64,000 nt of DNA from CAWARU01 sp963805795 (lineage in GTDB: Bacteria > Pseudomonadota > Gammaproteobacteria > UBA6186 > Azoamicaceae). Both the position numbers and the translations under genes were made by a program. The stretch spans positions 496,001-560,000 of the forward strand of contig CAWDVG010000001.1 in assembly GCA_963805795.1 (NCBI GenBank), in the 5' to 3' direction. Below, piece after piece: positions 15,977 to 25,539 of this stretch (position 1 is the stretch's first letter; each line of letters begins with the position of its first letter). The notes beneath the pieces were generated by a model that was given only the letters and a program-made list of their open reading frames with translations, was not told the origin of the DNA and searched no databases.

Positions 15977-16147
15977 AATACATAACAAACCGAACAGGCA
16001 ACACAGTCGCAGCTTGAACGGTGATGGGTATAAATGTAATAATCTATTGACCCATATTGAGGGATATGCTAGGGTCTGCATTAAGAAAGACTTCGTTAGC
16101 GTTAACATTACTTTATTTTTTAAAATTATTGAGGTTAGGAGAGAAAA

Positions 16148-17604
16148 ATGGCTGCAAATAGTAACAATGTTGGTAAGAAATTACAAGCACAAGCACAAGC
16201 ACAATCAAGCACTCAAAAAAATGGGATGGTTGCTGTTGCATCTGCTAACAGTTCTGGGGTCCTTGCTGGTACTGCAGGGGGTCCGCCTAAACCAAAGGGA
16301 AATACAAATAATGAGGACTTAAGAAAACTATTAGAGGAAATAAGAGAGGATTTATATCTTCGTAGCGATATGGGATATGATAAAGTTCTTGAGAAGTATA
16401 GAGCTGATTTTGCTAAAATGAAACAGGATATTGCTGAAAAAAATGTTGCTCTTGAAAAAGCAAATGCTATCAATACCGAATTAAGTGACAATGTGAGTAA
16501 ATTGTCAAAAAATCTGGATGAGACCAGAATCCCTTATCGCCGATACTCAAAAATCTAAAGCAGGAACAGAGGCAGATACGACTAAATTAACTAATGAACT
16601 TGAACACACGAATAGTCAAGTTCTCGCCTTAAAGCGCGACAGAGATCAATTATCTATTCAATTAGAAAAAACAATAACGACTTCTCAACGCAGCCAGCAA
16701 GAATTTAACGACCTCAAACATCAACTAGAGTCACAATTGGCTGCAAAAACCACAGCTTTAGCTGCAGCAAAAGAAGAGCATGAAGAAGTCAAAAGAACTG
16801 CTGAAAAAGCAAAAGCTGATATAAGAGAACTGGAAGCTGCGAAAGACCTCGCTCATAATAATCTTGAAAGAACAAAAGATGCAGAAATCTCTTCTTTAAA
16901 GAACGAACATAGTATTGCATTAACGAAACAAATTGAAGAACATACAAAACAAAAGGAACAAGAACTAGAGATCACTTACTGCAATGCATGCCGATCAAGC
17001 ACAAAAACAAACCGACAGTTTTACGACTAAAGAAACAGCTTTAACTAATAAAATAAATGAGTTAACCTCTGAATTAACGAGAACAAAACGATTAGTCGAA
17101 AAATACAGTCAAGAAATTGAAGCAATAAAAACAAAAATAAGGGAAACCTTAGCGCAAATGTCGATGTTGGAAGCTCAACAACAAAAGGATAAATTTGCAT
17201 TAGCTGAAGCAAGAAATTTAGCTGCGAAAGCTGTGAGAGAACATTCTGATACGGCACTAAGTCTTACTAAAGCTAATAGTGAAAAGGATAGCTTGAATAA
17301 ACAACTCAGGGAGTTACGATTAACCCATCAAAGACAGTTGAGTGAATTGGTTGAAAAAATGATCACTCAACCTGTAGCGATGGGTGCCAGTGTCGGTGCT
17401 GCATCTTTTACACCAAACTATCTTTCTTCTTCAAGAAGAGCCAGTGGGAGTACAAGCCCAGCACTGGCTGCTTCCGTCGCATCATTAACATCTATAGGCA
17501 GTCAAAATGATGATGATAAATTTGATGACGCTGCATCAACGCCAGGTTCAGCCTCAACCCCAGCCGGAGCTCCAGCAGCAGGTACCGGAATGGGAAATAA
17601 ATAG
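16148..17604 (+). pseudogene. Coiled-coil protein gene broken by two +1 frameshifts
   Basis: Three overlapping reading frames together make one coiled-coil protein of about 484 aa. Frame 1 starts at the ATG 16148 with a good SD (AGGAGAG) and runs to about 16535. Frame 2 continues from ESLIADTQKSKAG to about 16970. Frame 3 continues from SLTAMHADQAQKQTD to the stop at 17604. Each junction needs a single extra base (near 16530 and near 16970). The N-terminus is Gln/Ala/Asn low complexity, the centre is continuous coiled coil, and the C-terminus is Ser/Ala/Thr/Pro low complexity. There is no signal peptide. It could be a real pseudogene, or two base-insertion errors in the sequence. Confidence 0.7.
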
Positions 17605-17648
17605 TCGATATGAAATTAACTCATTTTATTCACGATTAGGAGATTATC

Positions 17649-20102
17649 ATGTCGGCTGCTTCTACGGACTTAAGTTTGTCAGCTTCACCTTCAGAGAAGG
17701 TGAAGCCAGTTCTGGGCCTCGATACAAAAGAAATGAATGAACATAGCGAACAAAAAAAAATAATCGATGTACTTTCCCGGCAATTAGAAACCGAGAAGCT
17801 TGAAAAAGTAAAATTACAGCAGCAAAGAGATGAAAGTTATGTGAGAAATGAGACATTATTTAATGAACTAAAGAAATTGCAGGATTCTCTAGCAAAAATG
17901 AGTCAAATTGAAAAAGAACGAGATCTAGCAAATAGTAATCATTCTATAATTACAAATACTCAACTGACAGAAAGAAATGCCACTCTTGAAGCCCTGCTTT
18001 CGGAAAATGCCAATCTTAGGTTTCAGGTAAGCCAAGCCAAATTCTCTATAGTCCCCCCTAAGCTTCAACTTAATACCACCGGAAGCTCAGGATTTAGTGC
18101 CAGCCTTGTGGATGCTTTAATTCTGGCTACAGAACCTGCGGTTGATGCAAAATCTGTAATCGATACCGCGCAAGCTTCGGCCAATGGAAATCATACTGTA
18201 ACAACAGGTTCAGGTACTGGTATAGGCGTAAAAACTGCTGCGTCAAATAGCGCTGGGGCACTTGCTGCTAGCACAATAATTGTTGAAAATCAACCTGTTA
18301 TTATCATTAACAACATGCGGTGCACTGAACAACAAATGACAGCAGCCATTGATACTGTAGATAAGCAACTGGGTGAATTGAGTGAAGCACTGAGTTTGGC
18401 GCTCAATGAAAAAATGAATTCCTCTAACAGTTCTGATCCAAAAGCGAATGCTGACCAGCAACAAGCATTGGCATTTGGTTCCATTACTCCTCCAAGTTCA
18501 CCACTTGGAGTTAGAGGAGCCAATGCGAACGCAGCGGCTACTCCTAATGGATTTCATTTAGAAGATTCAAAAACAAATAGCGAACATTCTCTAACTCTTG
18601 AGATGTTCATAAAGAAAATTCATGAACTTGATGCAGAATTAAGAGTTTTTCGAAGTTTAAAAACTCAAATAGACACTGTTTTTACAGAATTATCAGATGT
18701 GGGTATCGTTTTCCCCGAAACGCCTGCAAGATACTCTATGAACTCACAGCACGAGTTAATCAAGCGTACAAAAACTATTTTGCAGGCCATTCAAACACTT
18801 CAACAAGATAAAAAGAAAGATAGTAATGCAATTCATGATCTGCGTATCAATTTAGAACAATTACAAGAAATTATTCATACTGAACGAGAACAAGCCAATA
18901 ATAAAGTAAAAGAAATAAGTGGTAAATTAATCTCTGAAAAAGAAAATGCATTAGCTAAACAAAGAAGAGAATATGAAAAACAACAAATCATTTATCAATC
19001 GAGAATAGAAGATTTGCAACAACCTATAACAGAAAATGCTGCAAATACCAAAAGGCTTGAAGCTTTGCAAGCAGCAGTTAATTCCTTGGAAACAATCAAC
19101 AATGAAAATGGGGCGATTTTAGAACAAAGAAAACAGGCCATGACATTGCAAACAAAGCAAATTGAGCGATTAAAAAACGAGTTAGAAGAACAAACAAGAA
19201 CCCTAAGTAAGGTGGAAATGGACAGAAGAAGCGTCGAACAGCGCCTTGCACGTCAAAATGCAATGTTTGACTCTCAAAAAGACGAGCATGATCGAGCCCT
19301 TAAACAGGCAGAGGAAAAATATTTAGCTCGATTAAAACAAATAGAAAGTGATAATGAAGCAAAATTAAAAGTGCAGGCAGCGGAACAGAATAGGTTACAA
19401 GCTGTCATTACCAAGCTTGAAACTGATATGCAAGACAATAGAAAAAGATTAGAAGATGAAATAAGAACTAACCAAGAACAGATTAAAATACAAAACACCA
19501 ATATCGATAGATTAACTACTCATCTGTCAAGCGCAGAAGAAAGAGCAGATATTGTTTCAAAAGCTTTAGAAAGTGAAAGAGTCCAATTTGTGAGCTTGAA
19601 CACGCAAATGAAAGCAGCAGATGATAAAGCAGGTGCAATAGAATTGACATTGCGTCAGGAACTTAACCTGTTGCGTGGTTCAGGAGGAAATAGTGCTGAT
19701 CCAAAAAGTATGGATGATTTGGCCACTGCAAAGAAACAAGCAGATGAAATGGTTAATGCACTACGCGCAGAATTAGAGATCAATAAACAAAGAGCAGCCA
19801 GTCGACTAAAAAATCTGGAGGCAGATATTCAAGAAAAAGATGCATCTTATAATGGTTATCAGGCAAAAATGAGTCTAGAACTCAGAAAGTTGAGACAAAA
19901 GTTGCAAACTTTGGGTGATGAGATGCTTGACTTAACAAAAGTGAATACTGGATTAAATAGCCAGATATCAAAGCTTTCATCACCTGCTGCTGTACTCGTA
20001 TTCAATAGAGTAGGGGTACTGCCAGCTCAGGCTGCTGCATCCGCGGCGGCAGCAACCGCTGCTGCGACGCCAGGGTCTGGTAGCGCATTAAGTAATTTAT
20101 AA
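17649..20102 (+). CDS. Large coiled-coil protein, 817 aa
   Basis: Unrecognised. Start ATG with TAGGAGA upstream. A Ser-rich N-terminus without signal peptide is followed by a first coiled coil (about 35-120), a Ser/Thr/Ala-rich globular or disordered middle (about 130-310, including IIVENQPVIIINNMRCTEQQ), then a very long coiled coil (about 320-770), and an Ala-rich tail ending GSGSALSNL. The composition resembles myosin-like or SMC-like rods but no ATPase heads are present. It begins 44 nt after the frameshifted coiled-coil gene. Its stop codon overlaps the end of the convergent outer-membrane barrel gene by 6 nt, the same layout as at 32.68 kb. Confidence 0.75.
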   Translation: MSAASTDLSLSASPSEKVKPVLGLDTKEMNEHSEQKKIIDVLSRQLETEKLEKVKLQQQRDESYVRNETLFNELKKLQDSLAKMSQIEKERDLANSNHSIITNTQLTERNATLEALLSENANLRFQVSQAKFSIVPPKLQLNTTGSSGFSASLVDALILATEPAVDAKSVIDTAQASANGNHTVTTGSGTGIGVKTAASNSAGALAASTIIVENQPVIIINNMRCTEQQMTAAIDTVDKQLGELSEALSLALNEKMNSSNSSDPKANADQQQALAFGSITPPSSPLGVRGANANAAATPNGFHLEDSKTNSEHSLTLEMFIKKIHELDAELRVFRSLKTQIDTVFTELSDVGIVFPETPARYSMNSQHELIKRTKTILQAIQTLQQDKKKDSNAIHDLRINLEQLQEIIHTEREQANNKVKEISGKLISEKENALAKQRREYEKQQIIYQSRIEDLQQPITENAANTKRLEALQAAVNSLETINNENGAILEQRKQAMTLQTKQIERLKNELEEQTRTLSKVEMDRRSVEQRLARQNAMFDSQKDEHDRALKQAEEKYLARLKQIESDNEAKLKVQAAEQNRLQAVITKLETDMQDNRKRLEDEIRTNQEQIKIQNTNIDRLTTHLSSAEERADIVSKALESERVQFVSLNTQMKAADDKAGAIELTLRQELNLLRGSGGNSADPKSMDDLATAKKQADEMVNALRAELEINKQRAASRLKNLEADIQEKDASYNGYQAKMSLELRKLRQKLQTLGDEMLDLTKVNTGLNSQISKLSSPAAVLVFNRVGVLPAQAAASAAAATAAATPGSGSALSNL

Positions 20103-20798
20103 TCTTGCAAAAATTCCAAAACTAAGCACAACACTATTATTTACTTTAACAAGTCCTGCCGGGGCTGCCCCTTCAGGAGACACACCGTTTCGAATATTTT
20201 TAAATGCCGAGGTATTTTCAAAACTGATTAAGCTTCTTACACCGATACAATCGGTTATCATGTGTTCAAGGCCAGCACCTAAGCGAAGAATATTTTTGGT
20301 TTGAGAAAAATTAACTGTCAGATTATCGGGTAAACCACCGATAGATGTTGTTATATCCCTTAAGTTAATTTTACATTGAGAAATACCAATATAAACAAGG
20401 GCACTCAGATGATAGCATTCAGACACGGGAACAAAGCCCACTGCATTAATGTGCCAACCTGCAATTCGGGAAGATCCGATAGAAGTGGTATCCGCAAAGG
20501 TATTGGCTCCTAAACTGAGCTCATTTGTTTGAAAGAAAGATTGTCTTGTGAGATCTGCTGAAGAAAAGTAACCTCCTTCAAGCCCTAAATAATCACAAAA
20601 TTTTAGACCCACATAAACATTGGCTTGAGGATAACGATTTCTAAAATTCTTTGAACCAAAATCTCTTTGAAAAGACATAAATCTAAATTGCGCATCAGCG
20701 CCCACATAGGGTTTAAAACAAAAGCCTGAAGCATTAGTTGCTCCGCTTGTAAGTAAAATCATTGCTGCGCCAGCAAGTATTTTTAGATTTTTTGTCAT
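20097..20798 (-). CDS. Outer-membrane beta-barrel protein (paralogue 1)
   Basis: 233 aa. An N-terminal signal peptide (basic MTKNLKIL, hydrophobic core, ASG cleavage region near residue 24) is followed by alternating aromatic strands typical of small OmpA-like or opacity-type barrels: FKPYVGADAQFRF, ANVYVGLKFCDYLGLEGGYF, IAGWHINAVGFVPV and a terminal strand VVLSFGIFARL. The block FG(S/K)KxF...YPxxNVYxGLKFxDYxGxEGGY is shared with the protein at 32687-33433, so the two are paralogues. There is no OmpA peptidoglycan-binding domain. Start: AGGAGAG before the ATG. It is tail-to-tail with the 817-aa coiled-coil gene. It may be a porin-like or adhesin surface protein. Confidence 0.75.
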   Translation of the reverse strand: MTKNLKILAGAAMILLTSGATNASGFCFKPYVGADAQFRFMSFQRDFGSKNFRNRYPQANVYVGLKFCDYLGLEGGYFSSADLTRQSFFQTNELSLGANTFADTTSIGSSRIAGWHINAVGFVPVSECYHLSALVYIGISQCKINLRDITTSIGGLPDNLTVNFSQTKNILRLGAGLEHMITDCIGVRSLISFENTSAFKNIRNGVSPEGAAPAGLVKVNNSVVLSFGIFARL

Positions 20799-21187
20799 GG
20801 ATCTTCTCTCCTACATAGCCTTTATTATCAGGACAACCTATAAATTCCGATACGCAAACTAGGGGGTAGACCCTGGTAAATCGCAAATTTAACCTTGGTT
20901 TCTAGCTAATTCCAACCAGAAATTAAGCACATTAGAGCATATTTTTTTAAAAATTACTAGAGGGATCTCAATATCTGATATCCTCTAGGTTATCTAAAAA
21001 GTCAAAAATTACCGATCAAAGCCCTTCAAAACAATCAACACTCAGATATAAACATTTTAGTAGCGGCTGTTTCTATCATTTTACCTAGCTATGCATAGAC
21101 AAGTTATTTTGTTACTATCTTTATTTTAAGAATTTTAGTATGACCTATGATTAAATCCCAAGCATGGAGCAGGGAGGTAGAAACTGA
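20799..21187. other. Divergent intergenic region, barrel gene to petA
   Basis: 389 nt, AT-rich. A bulged dyad ACTAGAGGGA (20956-20965) with TCCTCTAGGT (20981-20990) could be a terminator remnant or regulator site. The rest must hold the promoters of both flanking genes; I cannot assign them. No gene or RNA is seen. Confidence 0.45.
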
Positions 21188-21787
21188 ATGACTACAGAAG
21201 AAGTAGACAAAGGTCGTCGTCGGTTTTTGACGGCAGCCACTACTGTCATTGGTGGTGTGGGTGGGGCTTTTGTGGCTTATCCCTTCATAGCCTCTTTGTT
21301 GCCCAGCGCAAAAGCAAAAGCACTTGGTGCCCCTGTCGATATTGATATTTCAAAGATTGAGTTAGGACAAAAAATTACCGTGCCTTGGCGAGGACAACCT
21401 ATTTTTGTAGTACATCGTACGCCCGAATCTTTAAAGTTGTTACCAAGCGTTGATAAAGAGTTAAGAGATCCGAATTCTTTAGAATCTGTTCAGCCACCCT
21501 ATGCAAAAAATGAATACCGTTCAATTAAAGAAAATATCTTAGTGATGATTGGTATTTGTACTCATTTGGGTTGCGTGCCTCTATATAAGCCCGGCATTGG
21601 TAGTGTTGAAGCAGGTTGGGAAGGGGGTTTTTATTGTCCCTGTCATGGTTCAAAATATGATATGGCCGGAAGAGTTTATAAGGGTGTTCCTGCGCCCTTG
21701 AATATGGCCATCCCCCCTTATAAATATCTTTCAGAAACAATCATTCGTATTGGGGAAGACAGCGGTAGCAAAGAAGGAGCGGCCTGA
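21188..21787 (+). CDS. petA: Ubiquinol-cytochrome c reductase Rieske iron-sulfur subunit
   Basis: 199 aa Rieske protein of the cytochrome bc1 complex, taking electrons from ubiquinol to cytochrome c1. A twin-arginine-like start (KGRRRFLTA, 8-16) precedes the single membrane anchor (about 17-38). The [2Fe-2S] ligands are Cys124 and His126 in CTHLGC (124-129) and Cys150 and His153 in CPCHGS; Cys129 and Cys152 form the usual disulfide. The GVPAPLNMA-type Pro loop follows. GGAG lies before the ATG. Its stop overlaps the petB start by one base (TGATG). Confidence 0.95.
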   Translation: MTTEEVDKGRRRFLTAATTVIGGVGGAFVAYPFIASLLPSAKAKALGAPVDIDISKIELGQKITVPWRGQPIFVVHRTPESLKLLPSVDKELRDPNSLESVQPPYAKNEYRSIKENILVMIGICTHLGCVPLYKPGIGSVEAGWEGGFYCPCHGSKYDMAGRVYKGVPAPLNMAIPPYKYLSETIIRIGEDSGSKEGAA

Positions 21788-23052
21788 TGTCTAGCGAACT
21801 ATCCTCTCCTAAAACTTCTGGGCGTTTTCTACAGGCATCAACAAAATTCTTAAGCTGGATCGATGCACGTTTTCCTTTAAGCAAACTATGGAACGAACAA
21901 GTAGCACAATATTATGCCCCCAAAAATTTTAATTTCTGGTATTACTTTGGTTCTCTGGCCCTGTTTGTTTTGGCCAGTCAAATTATCACTGGCATTTGGC
22001 TTGCCATGGATTACACGCCAACAGCTGAAGGTGCTTTTGATTCTATAGAATACATTATGCGCGATGTATCTTGGGGTTGGTTATTACGGTATATGCATTC
22101 CACCGGGGCCTCCTTCTTTTTTATTGTGGTATATCTTCATATGTTTCGCGCCTTGCTGTATGGGTCTTATCAGAAGCCAAGAGAATTACTCTGGATATTT
22201 GGAATGTTAATCTTTGTTTGTTTGATGGCCGAAGCCTTTTTTGGGTACTTACTACCCTGGGGTAACATGTCGTTTTGGGGGGCGCAAGTTATCACTTCCT
22301 TGTTTTCTGCCATTCCATTTATAGGAGATGACATAGTTGAATGGGTACGTGGAGATTATAATATTTCAGGTGTAACCCTGAATCGTTTTTTTGCCATGCA
22401 TGTTGTTTTAGTACCTTTGGCCTTAATCGGATTGGTTATTTTTCATCTAATAGCCTTGCATGAAGTGGGTTCGAATAATCCAGAAGGAATAGAAATAAAA
22501 AATAGCAAAAATGCCGATGGCAAGCCCTTAGACGGCATTCCTTTTCATCCGTATTACACAGTAAAAGATTTTATGGGTCTTATTGTATTTCTTATTATTT
22601 TTGCAGCAGTCGTATTTTTTGCACCCGATATGGGTGGACATTTTTTAGAAGCACCCAATTTTGATCCAGCAGACCCTATAAAAACACCCGAGCATATTGC
22701 CCCTGTTTGGTACATGACCCCTTACTATGCAATTCTGCGAGCCATTCCCAATAAATTAATGGGTGTTATCGCCATGGCGTCCTCTATTGGCATATTATTT
22801 TTTTTACCTTGGTTAGATCGCAGTCCTGTAAGGTCTATGAGGTATAAAGGAATTTTTAGTAAAATTGCTTTAACAGTATTTGTTATCAGCTTTTTAGCTT
22901 TAGCATACTTAGGTTCTATACCGCCTTCACCTTCATTAACCCTAGCTGCACAGTTTTTTGCTGCCATTTATTTTTTGTTTTTTTTATTAATGCCTTTCTA
23001 TACTAAAATTGAGAAAACAAAATCCGTCCCAGATAGAGTGACGTATCCATGA
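21787..23052 (+). CDS. petB: Cytochrome b subunit of the bc1 complex
   Basis: 421 aa, full-length cytochrome b with eight predicted membrane helices. The four haem ligands are His104, His118, His205 and His220, with the usual 14- and 15-residue spacing. The Qo-site motif is PVWY (306-309) instead of PEWY; from memory PVWY is the common form in beta- and gammaproteobacteria, so this is normal and supports the taxonomic reading. Overlaps petA by 1 nt and petC by 4 nt, a tight petABC operon. Acts in the inner membrane as the quinol oxidation and quinone reduction core. Confidence 0.96.
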   Translation: MSSELSSPKTSGRFLQASTKFLSWIDARFPLSKLWNEQVAQYYAPKNFNFWYYFGSLALFVLASQIITGIWLAMDYTPTAEGAFDSIEYIMRDVSWGWLLRYMHSTGASFFFIVVYLHMFRALLYGSYQKPRELLWIFGMLIFVCLMAEAFFGYLLPWGNMSFWGAQVITSLFSAIPFIGDDIVEWVRGDYNISGVTLNRFFAMHVVLVPLALIGLVIFHLIALHEVGSNNPEGIEIKNSKNADGKPLDGIPFHPYYTVKDFMGLIVFLIIFAAVVFFAPDMGGHFLEAPNFDPADPIKTPEHIAPVWYMTPYYAILRAIPNKLMGVIAMASSIGILFFLPWLDRSPVRSMRYKGIFSKIALTVFVISFLALAYLGSIPPSPSLTLAAQFFAAIYFLFFLLMPFYTKIEKTKSVPDRVTYP

Positions 23053-23726
23053 TTTATAAATATATCTTCACTGTATGCTGTTTATTATTAAGCGGAGCGC
23101 TATTGGCGAGTGAGCAAAAATTTCCTTTAGATAAAGCGCCCATTGATCCCACGGATTTAGTTTCACTACAGCGCGGTGCCAAACTATTCATGAACTATTG
23201 CGTTGGGTGTCATAGTTTAAAATATATTCGCTACAAAAATATGGCCGGTGGCATTGGTATTGTCGATAGCCAGGGAAAAGTCATGGAAAAAGCGGTGCAA
23301 GATAATTTAATTTTTTCCGGTGCAAAAATAACCGATCCCATCTTAACAGCCATGCAAAAAAAAGAAGGCGCGGATTGGTTTGGAATAGCGCCACCTGATC
23401 TCTCATTGGTTGCTCGTTCTCGAGGGGTTGATTGGCTTTATACTTATTTAAGATCTTTTTATGCAGATAATAAAAAACCTTGGGGTGTGAATAATGCTGT
23501 TTACCCAGATGTGGCAATGCCAGATGTATTACATAATTTACAACAAAGTTTGACACCAGAGGAGTATGATCAAGCAGTTGCAGATATTGTTAATTTTCTT
23601 TCCTATGTGGGGGAACCGATTCGCGAGACTCGTAAACGGATAGGTATCTGGGTCTTATTGTTTCTAGGTATATTATTGATTTTTGCTGTGCTATTAAAAC
23701 GAGAATATTGGAAAGATGTAAAATAA
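23049..23726 (+). CDS. petC: Cytochrome c1
   Basis: 225 aa. A signal peptide (MIYKYIFTVCCLLLSGALLA) is followed by the haem-binding CVGCH (51-55). The YPDVAMPDVLHNL segment probably holds the distal Met ligand. A C-terminal membrane anchor (IGIWVLLFLGILLIFAVLL) ends with a basic KREYWKD. Accepts electrons from the Rieske protein and passes them to soluble cytochrome c. Overlaps petB by 4 nt; the stop lies 17 nt before the sspA start. Confidence 0.95.
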   Translation: MIYKYIFTVCCLLLSGALLASEQKFPLDKAPIDPTDLVSLQRGAKLFMNYCVGCHSLKYIRYKNMAGGIGIVDSQGKVMEKAVQDNLIFSGAKITDPILTAMQKKEGADWFGIAPPDLSLVARSRGVDWLYTYLRSFYADNKKPWGVNNAVYPDVAMPDVLHNLQQSLTPEEYDQAVADIVNFLSYVGEPIRETRKRIGIWVLLFLGILLIFAVLLKREYWKDVK

Positions 23727-23743
23727 TTTGGAGAATATTATTT

Positions 23744-24409
23744 ATGGCCTTCAACCCAAATCGTCGATCAAATATGACGCTCTACTCAAAAGCAACGGAT
23801 CCCTATAGCCATCGGGTGAGAATCGTATTAGCTGAAAAAGGGGTGACAGTCGATATTTTTGATGTTGATAAATCTATTCAATTTAAAGAAGAACTATTAG
23901 AAATCAATGCCTACGGAACAACTCCTACTTTAGTTGATCGCGATTTAGTATTGTATCAGTCTGAAATCATCATGGAATATTTAGATGAACGCTTTCCGCA
24001 TCCGCCACTTATGCCTGTCTACCCTGTTGCTCGGGCTAGAAGCCGATTGATGTTTTACCGAATTAATCATGATTGGTATGTTTGCATGGATAAAATTCTT
24101 AAGGGAATTGCCAATGGACTACCGACTAATGCCCCAGAGTTACTAGAATCTCGAAAAACTTTGAAAGATGGCTTAATTAGTATTGCGCCAGTTTTTAATG
24201 AAATGCCGTATTTTTTGAGCGAGGAGTTTTCTTTGGTCGATTGTTGTATGGCCCCGTTGTTATGGCGGCTACCGTTATTAGGAATTGGCTTGCCAACAGA
24301 GGCTCATTCTGTGTTAACCTATGCAGAACGTTTATTTGTGAGAGAATCATTTATAAGCAGTTTAACAGATGCTGAAAAAGCTATGAAAAATATGAGACCT
24401 TTATCATGA
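23744..24409 (+). CDS. sspA: Stringent starvation protein A
   Basis: 221 aa GST-fold protein that binds RNA polymerase. N-terminal thioredoxin-like domain: MTLYSKATDPYSHRVRIVLAEKG, then TPTLVDRDLVLYQSEIIM and EYLDERFPHPPLMPVYPV, nearly identical in pattern to E. coli SspA. The C-terminal half is the helical GST domain. The ATG at 23744 (MAFNPNRR) with TGGAG upstream matches the family start; an upstream start inside petC would add 12 unsupported residues. It lacks the catalytic residue of true GSTs, as SspA does. It is followed at once by sspB (stop and start overlap), the usual pair. Confidence 0.93.
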   Translation: MAFNPNRRSNMTLYSKATDPYSHRVRIVLAEKGVTVDIFDVDKSIQFKEELLEINAYGTTPTLVDRDLVLYQSEIIMEYLDERFPHPPLMPVYPVARARSRLMFYRINHDWYVCMDKILKGIANGLPTNAPELLESRKTLKDGLISIAPVFNEMPYFLSEEFSLVDCCMAPLLWRLPLLGIGLPTEAHSVLTYAERLFVRESFISSLTDAEKAMKNMRPLS

Positions 24410-24864
24410 TGACTTCTACTAGGCCCTATTTAATTCGAGCATTTTATGATTGGATTGTCGATAACGACTGTAATCCTTATATTGTTATTAATGCAAATAT
24501 GGAAGGGGTGAACGTCCCCGAAGAATATATCGAAGCCGGACAAATTGTGTTGAACATTGCTGTTTCTGCTGTCAATGGATTGGTGCTAGGGGATCATGCT
24601 ATAGAATTTCAAGCGCGCTTTGGTGGAAAAATTCGCCAGGTCTATGCCCCCATTGGGGCGATTGTTGCCATATATGCCAAAGAAAATGGCCGTGGTATGG
24701 TTTTTGCAGAAGAAGAGGAAGAAGAAGGCTCGCCTCCTTTACCTCCTCCAACAGGTCCCTCGTCGGGCGATAAGAACAAGGGTAAGAGCAAGAGTAAAGT
24801 TGATAATAAGAAAGGCGGCGGCAAGGCTAGTGGTGGGCATCCGCATCTTACTGTTGTTAAATAG
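24406..24864 (+). CDS. sspB: ClpXP adaptor SspB
   Basis: 152 aa. The N-terminal substrate-binding domain (residues 5-110: RPYLIRAFYDWIVDND, NPYIVINAN, ISVSA-like VLNIAVSAV and FGGKIRQVYAPIGAIVAIYAKENG) recognises ssrA-tagged proteins. It is followed by a flexible Pro/Gly/Ser/Lys linker and the conserved C-terminal ClpX-docking peptide HLTVVK (compare LRVVK in E. coli). The start overlaps the sspA stop by 4 nt. An acidic run EEEEEE precedes the linker. Confidence 0.93.
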   Translation: MMTSTRPYLIRAFYDWIVDNDCNPYIVINANMEGVNVPEEYIEAGQIVLNIAVSAVNGLVLGDHAIEFQARFGGKIRQVYAPIGAIVAIYAKENGRGMVFAEEEEEEGSPPLPPPTGPSSGDKNKGKSKSKVDNKKGGGKASGGHPHLTVVK

Positions 24865-24892
24865 TAAATATTCAGGCAGTAGGCTTGAACAT

Positions 24893-25513
24893 TTACGATC
24901 TTTCGAATATTTGCACAACTTTTTCAACCCCCTCTGTGGACCGTGCAATTTCAGTAGCCTTGATTTCTTCGTCTTCTGTGATAAGCCCCATTAAATAAAC
25001 AACGCCATCCTCAGTTATAACTTTAATACGTGCGGGGTTAAGATCGCGTTTACCAAACATTCTGGCTTTAATTTGTGTTGTAATCCAAGCATCTTCAGAT
25101 CGAGTACTCATGGGAATGGGTGGTCTAATGGAAAGTTCATTATGAACTTTTTGAACTTTGGAGATTTGTAAAATCTCATTTTCTACTTCACGTTTAAAGT
25201 TTTCATCAGGAGTTTGTCCAACAAGTAACAGAGTATTATTATAACTAATGGCAGAAATATGACTCTTCTTCCAAATATCTTGATTTTGTAGACAAACTTT
25301 TAATGCTTTGAGTTCATTCGCCTGATCCTCAACTATAGCACCAGTGCTGCGCCGGTCATTAACCATGGCAATACCTGTGGCTGTCCCTGAAACTGCTGCA
25401 ACAGCACAACCATTAAGTTGGATAACGGCACTTATAGAAAGTAAAATAAGCATGAACGAACGGGCATTCATTACTCTCGTTTGTAATTTAGAAAGAACGT
25501 CAATAAGTTTCAT
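24893..25513 (-). CDS. dolP: BON-domain outer-membrane lipoprotein DolP (YraP)
   Basis: 206 aa. A signal peptide with lipobox LNGC (Cys36) is followed by CAVAAVSGTATGIAMVNDRRS, close to E. coli YraP/DolP. Two BON domains follow: about 75-130 (ISYNNTLLLVGQTPD) and about 150-205 (ARIKVITEDGVVYLMGLI). DolP supports outer-membrane integrity and BAM function. The N-terminus is long; starts at residues 15 or 21 are possible, although GAGGA sits well before the ATG at 25513. It is convergent with sspB and downstream of yraN on the same strand, the usual neighbours. Confidence 0.9.
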   Translation of the reverse strand: MKLIDVLSKLQTRVMNARSFMLILLSISAVIQLNGCAVAAVSGTATGIAMVNDRRSTGAIVEDQANELKALKVCLQNQDIWKKSHISAISYNNTLLLVGQTPDENFKREVENEILQISKVQKVHNELSIRPPIPMSTRSEDAWITTQIKARMFGKRDLNPARIKVITEDGVVYLMGLITEDEEIKATEIARSTEGVEKVVQIFERS

Positions 25514-25539
25514 AAATATTCCTCTATAGGATTATAGGA

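Noticed and set aside
11252..21187. tRNA-Gln as an attachment site for island 1
   Set aside because: No integrase gene and no second copy of the tRNA 3' end were found at the right border.
22700..22715. PVWY instead of PEWY in cytochrome b
   Set aside because: From memory PVWY is the usual form in beta- and gammaproteobacteria, so it is not an anomaly.
24869..24887. TTCAGGC...GCTTGAA near-palindrome, similar to 11588-11605
   Set aside because: Only about 16 of 18 bases are shared and just two copies are seen; may be chance.
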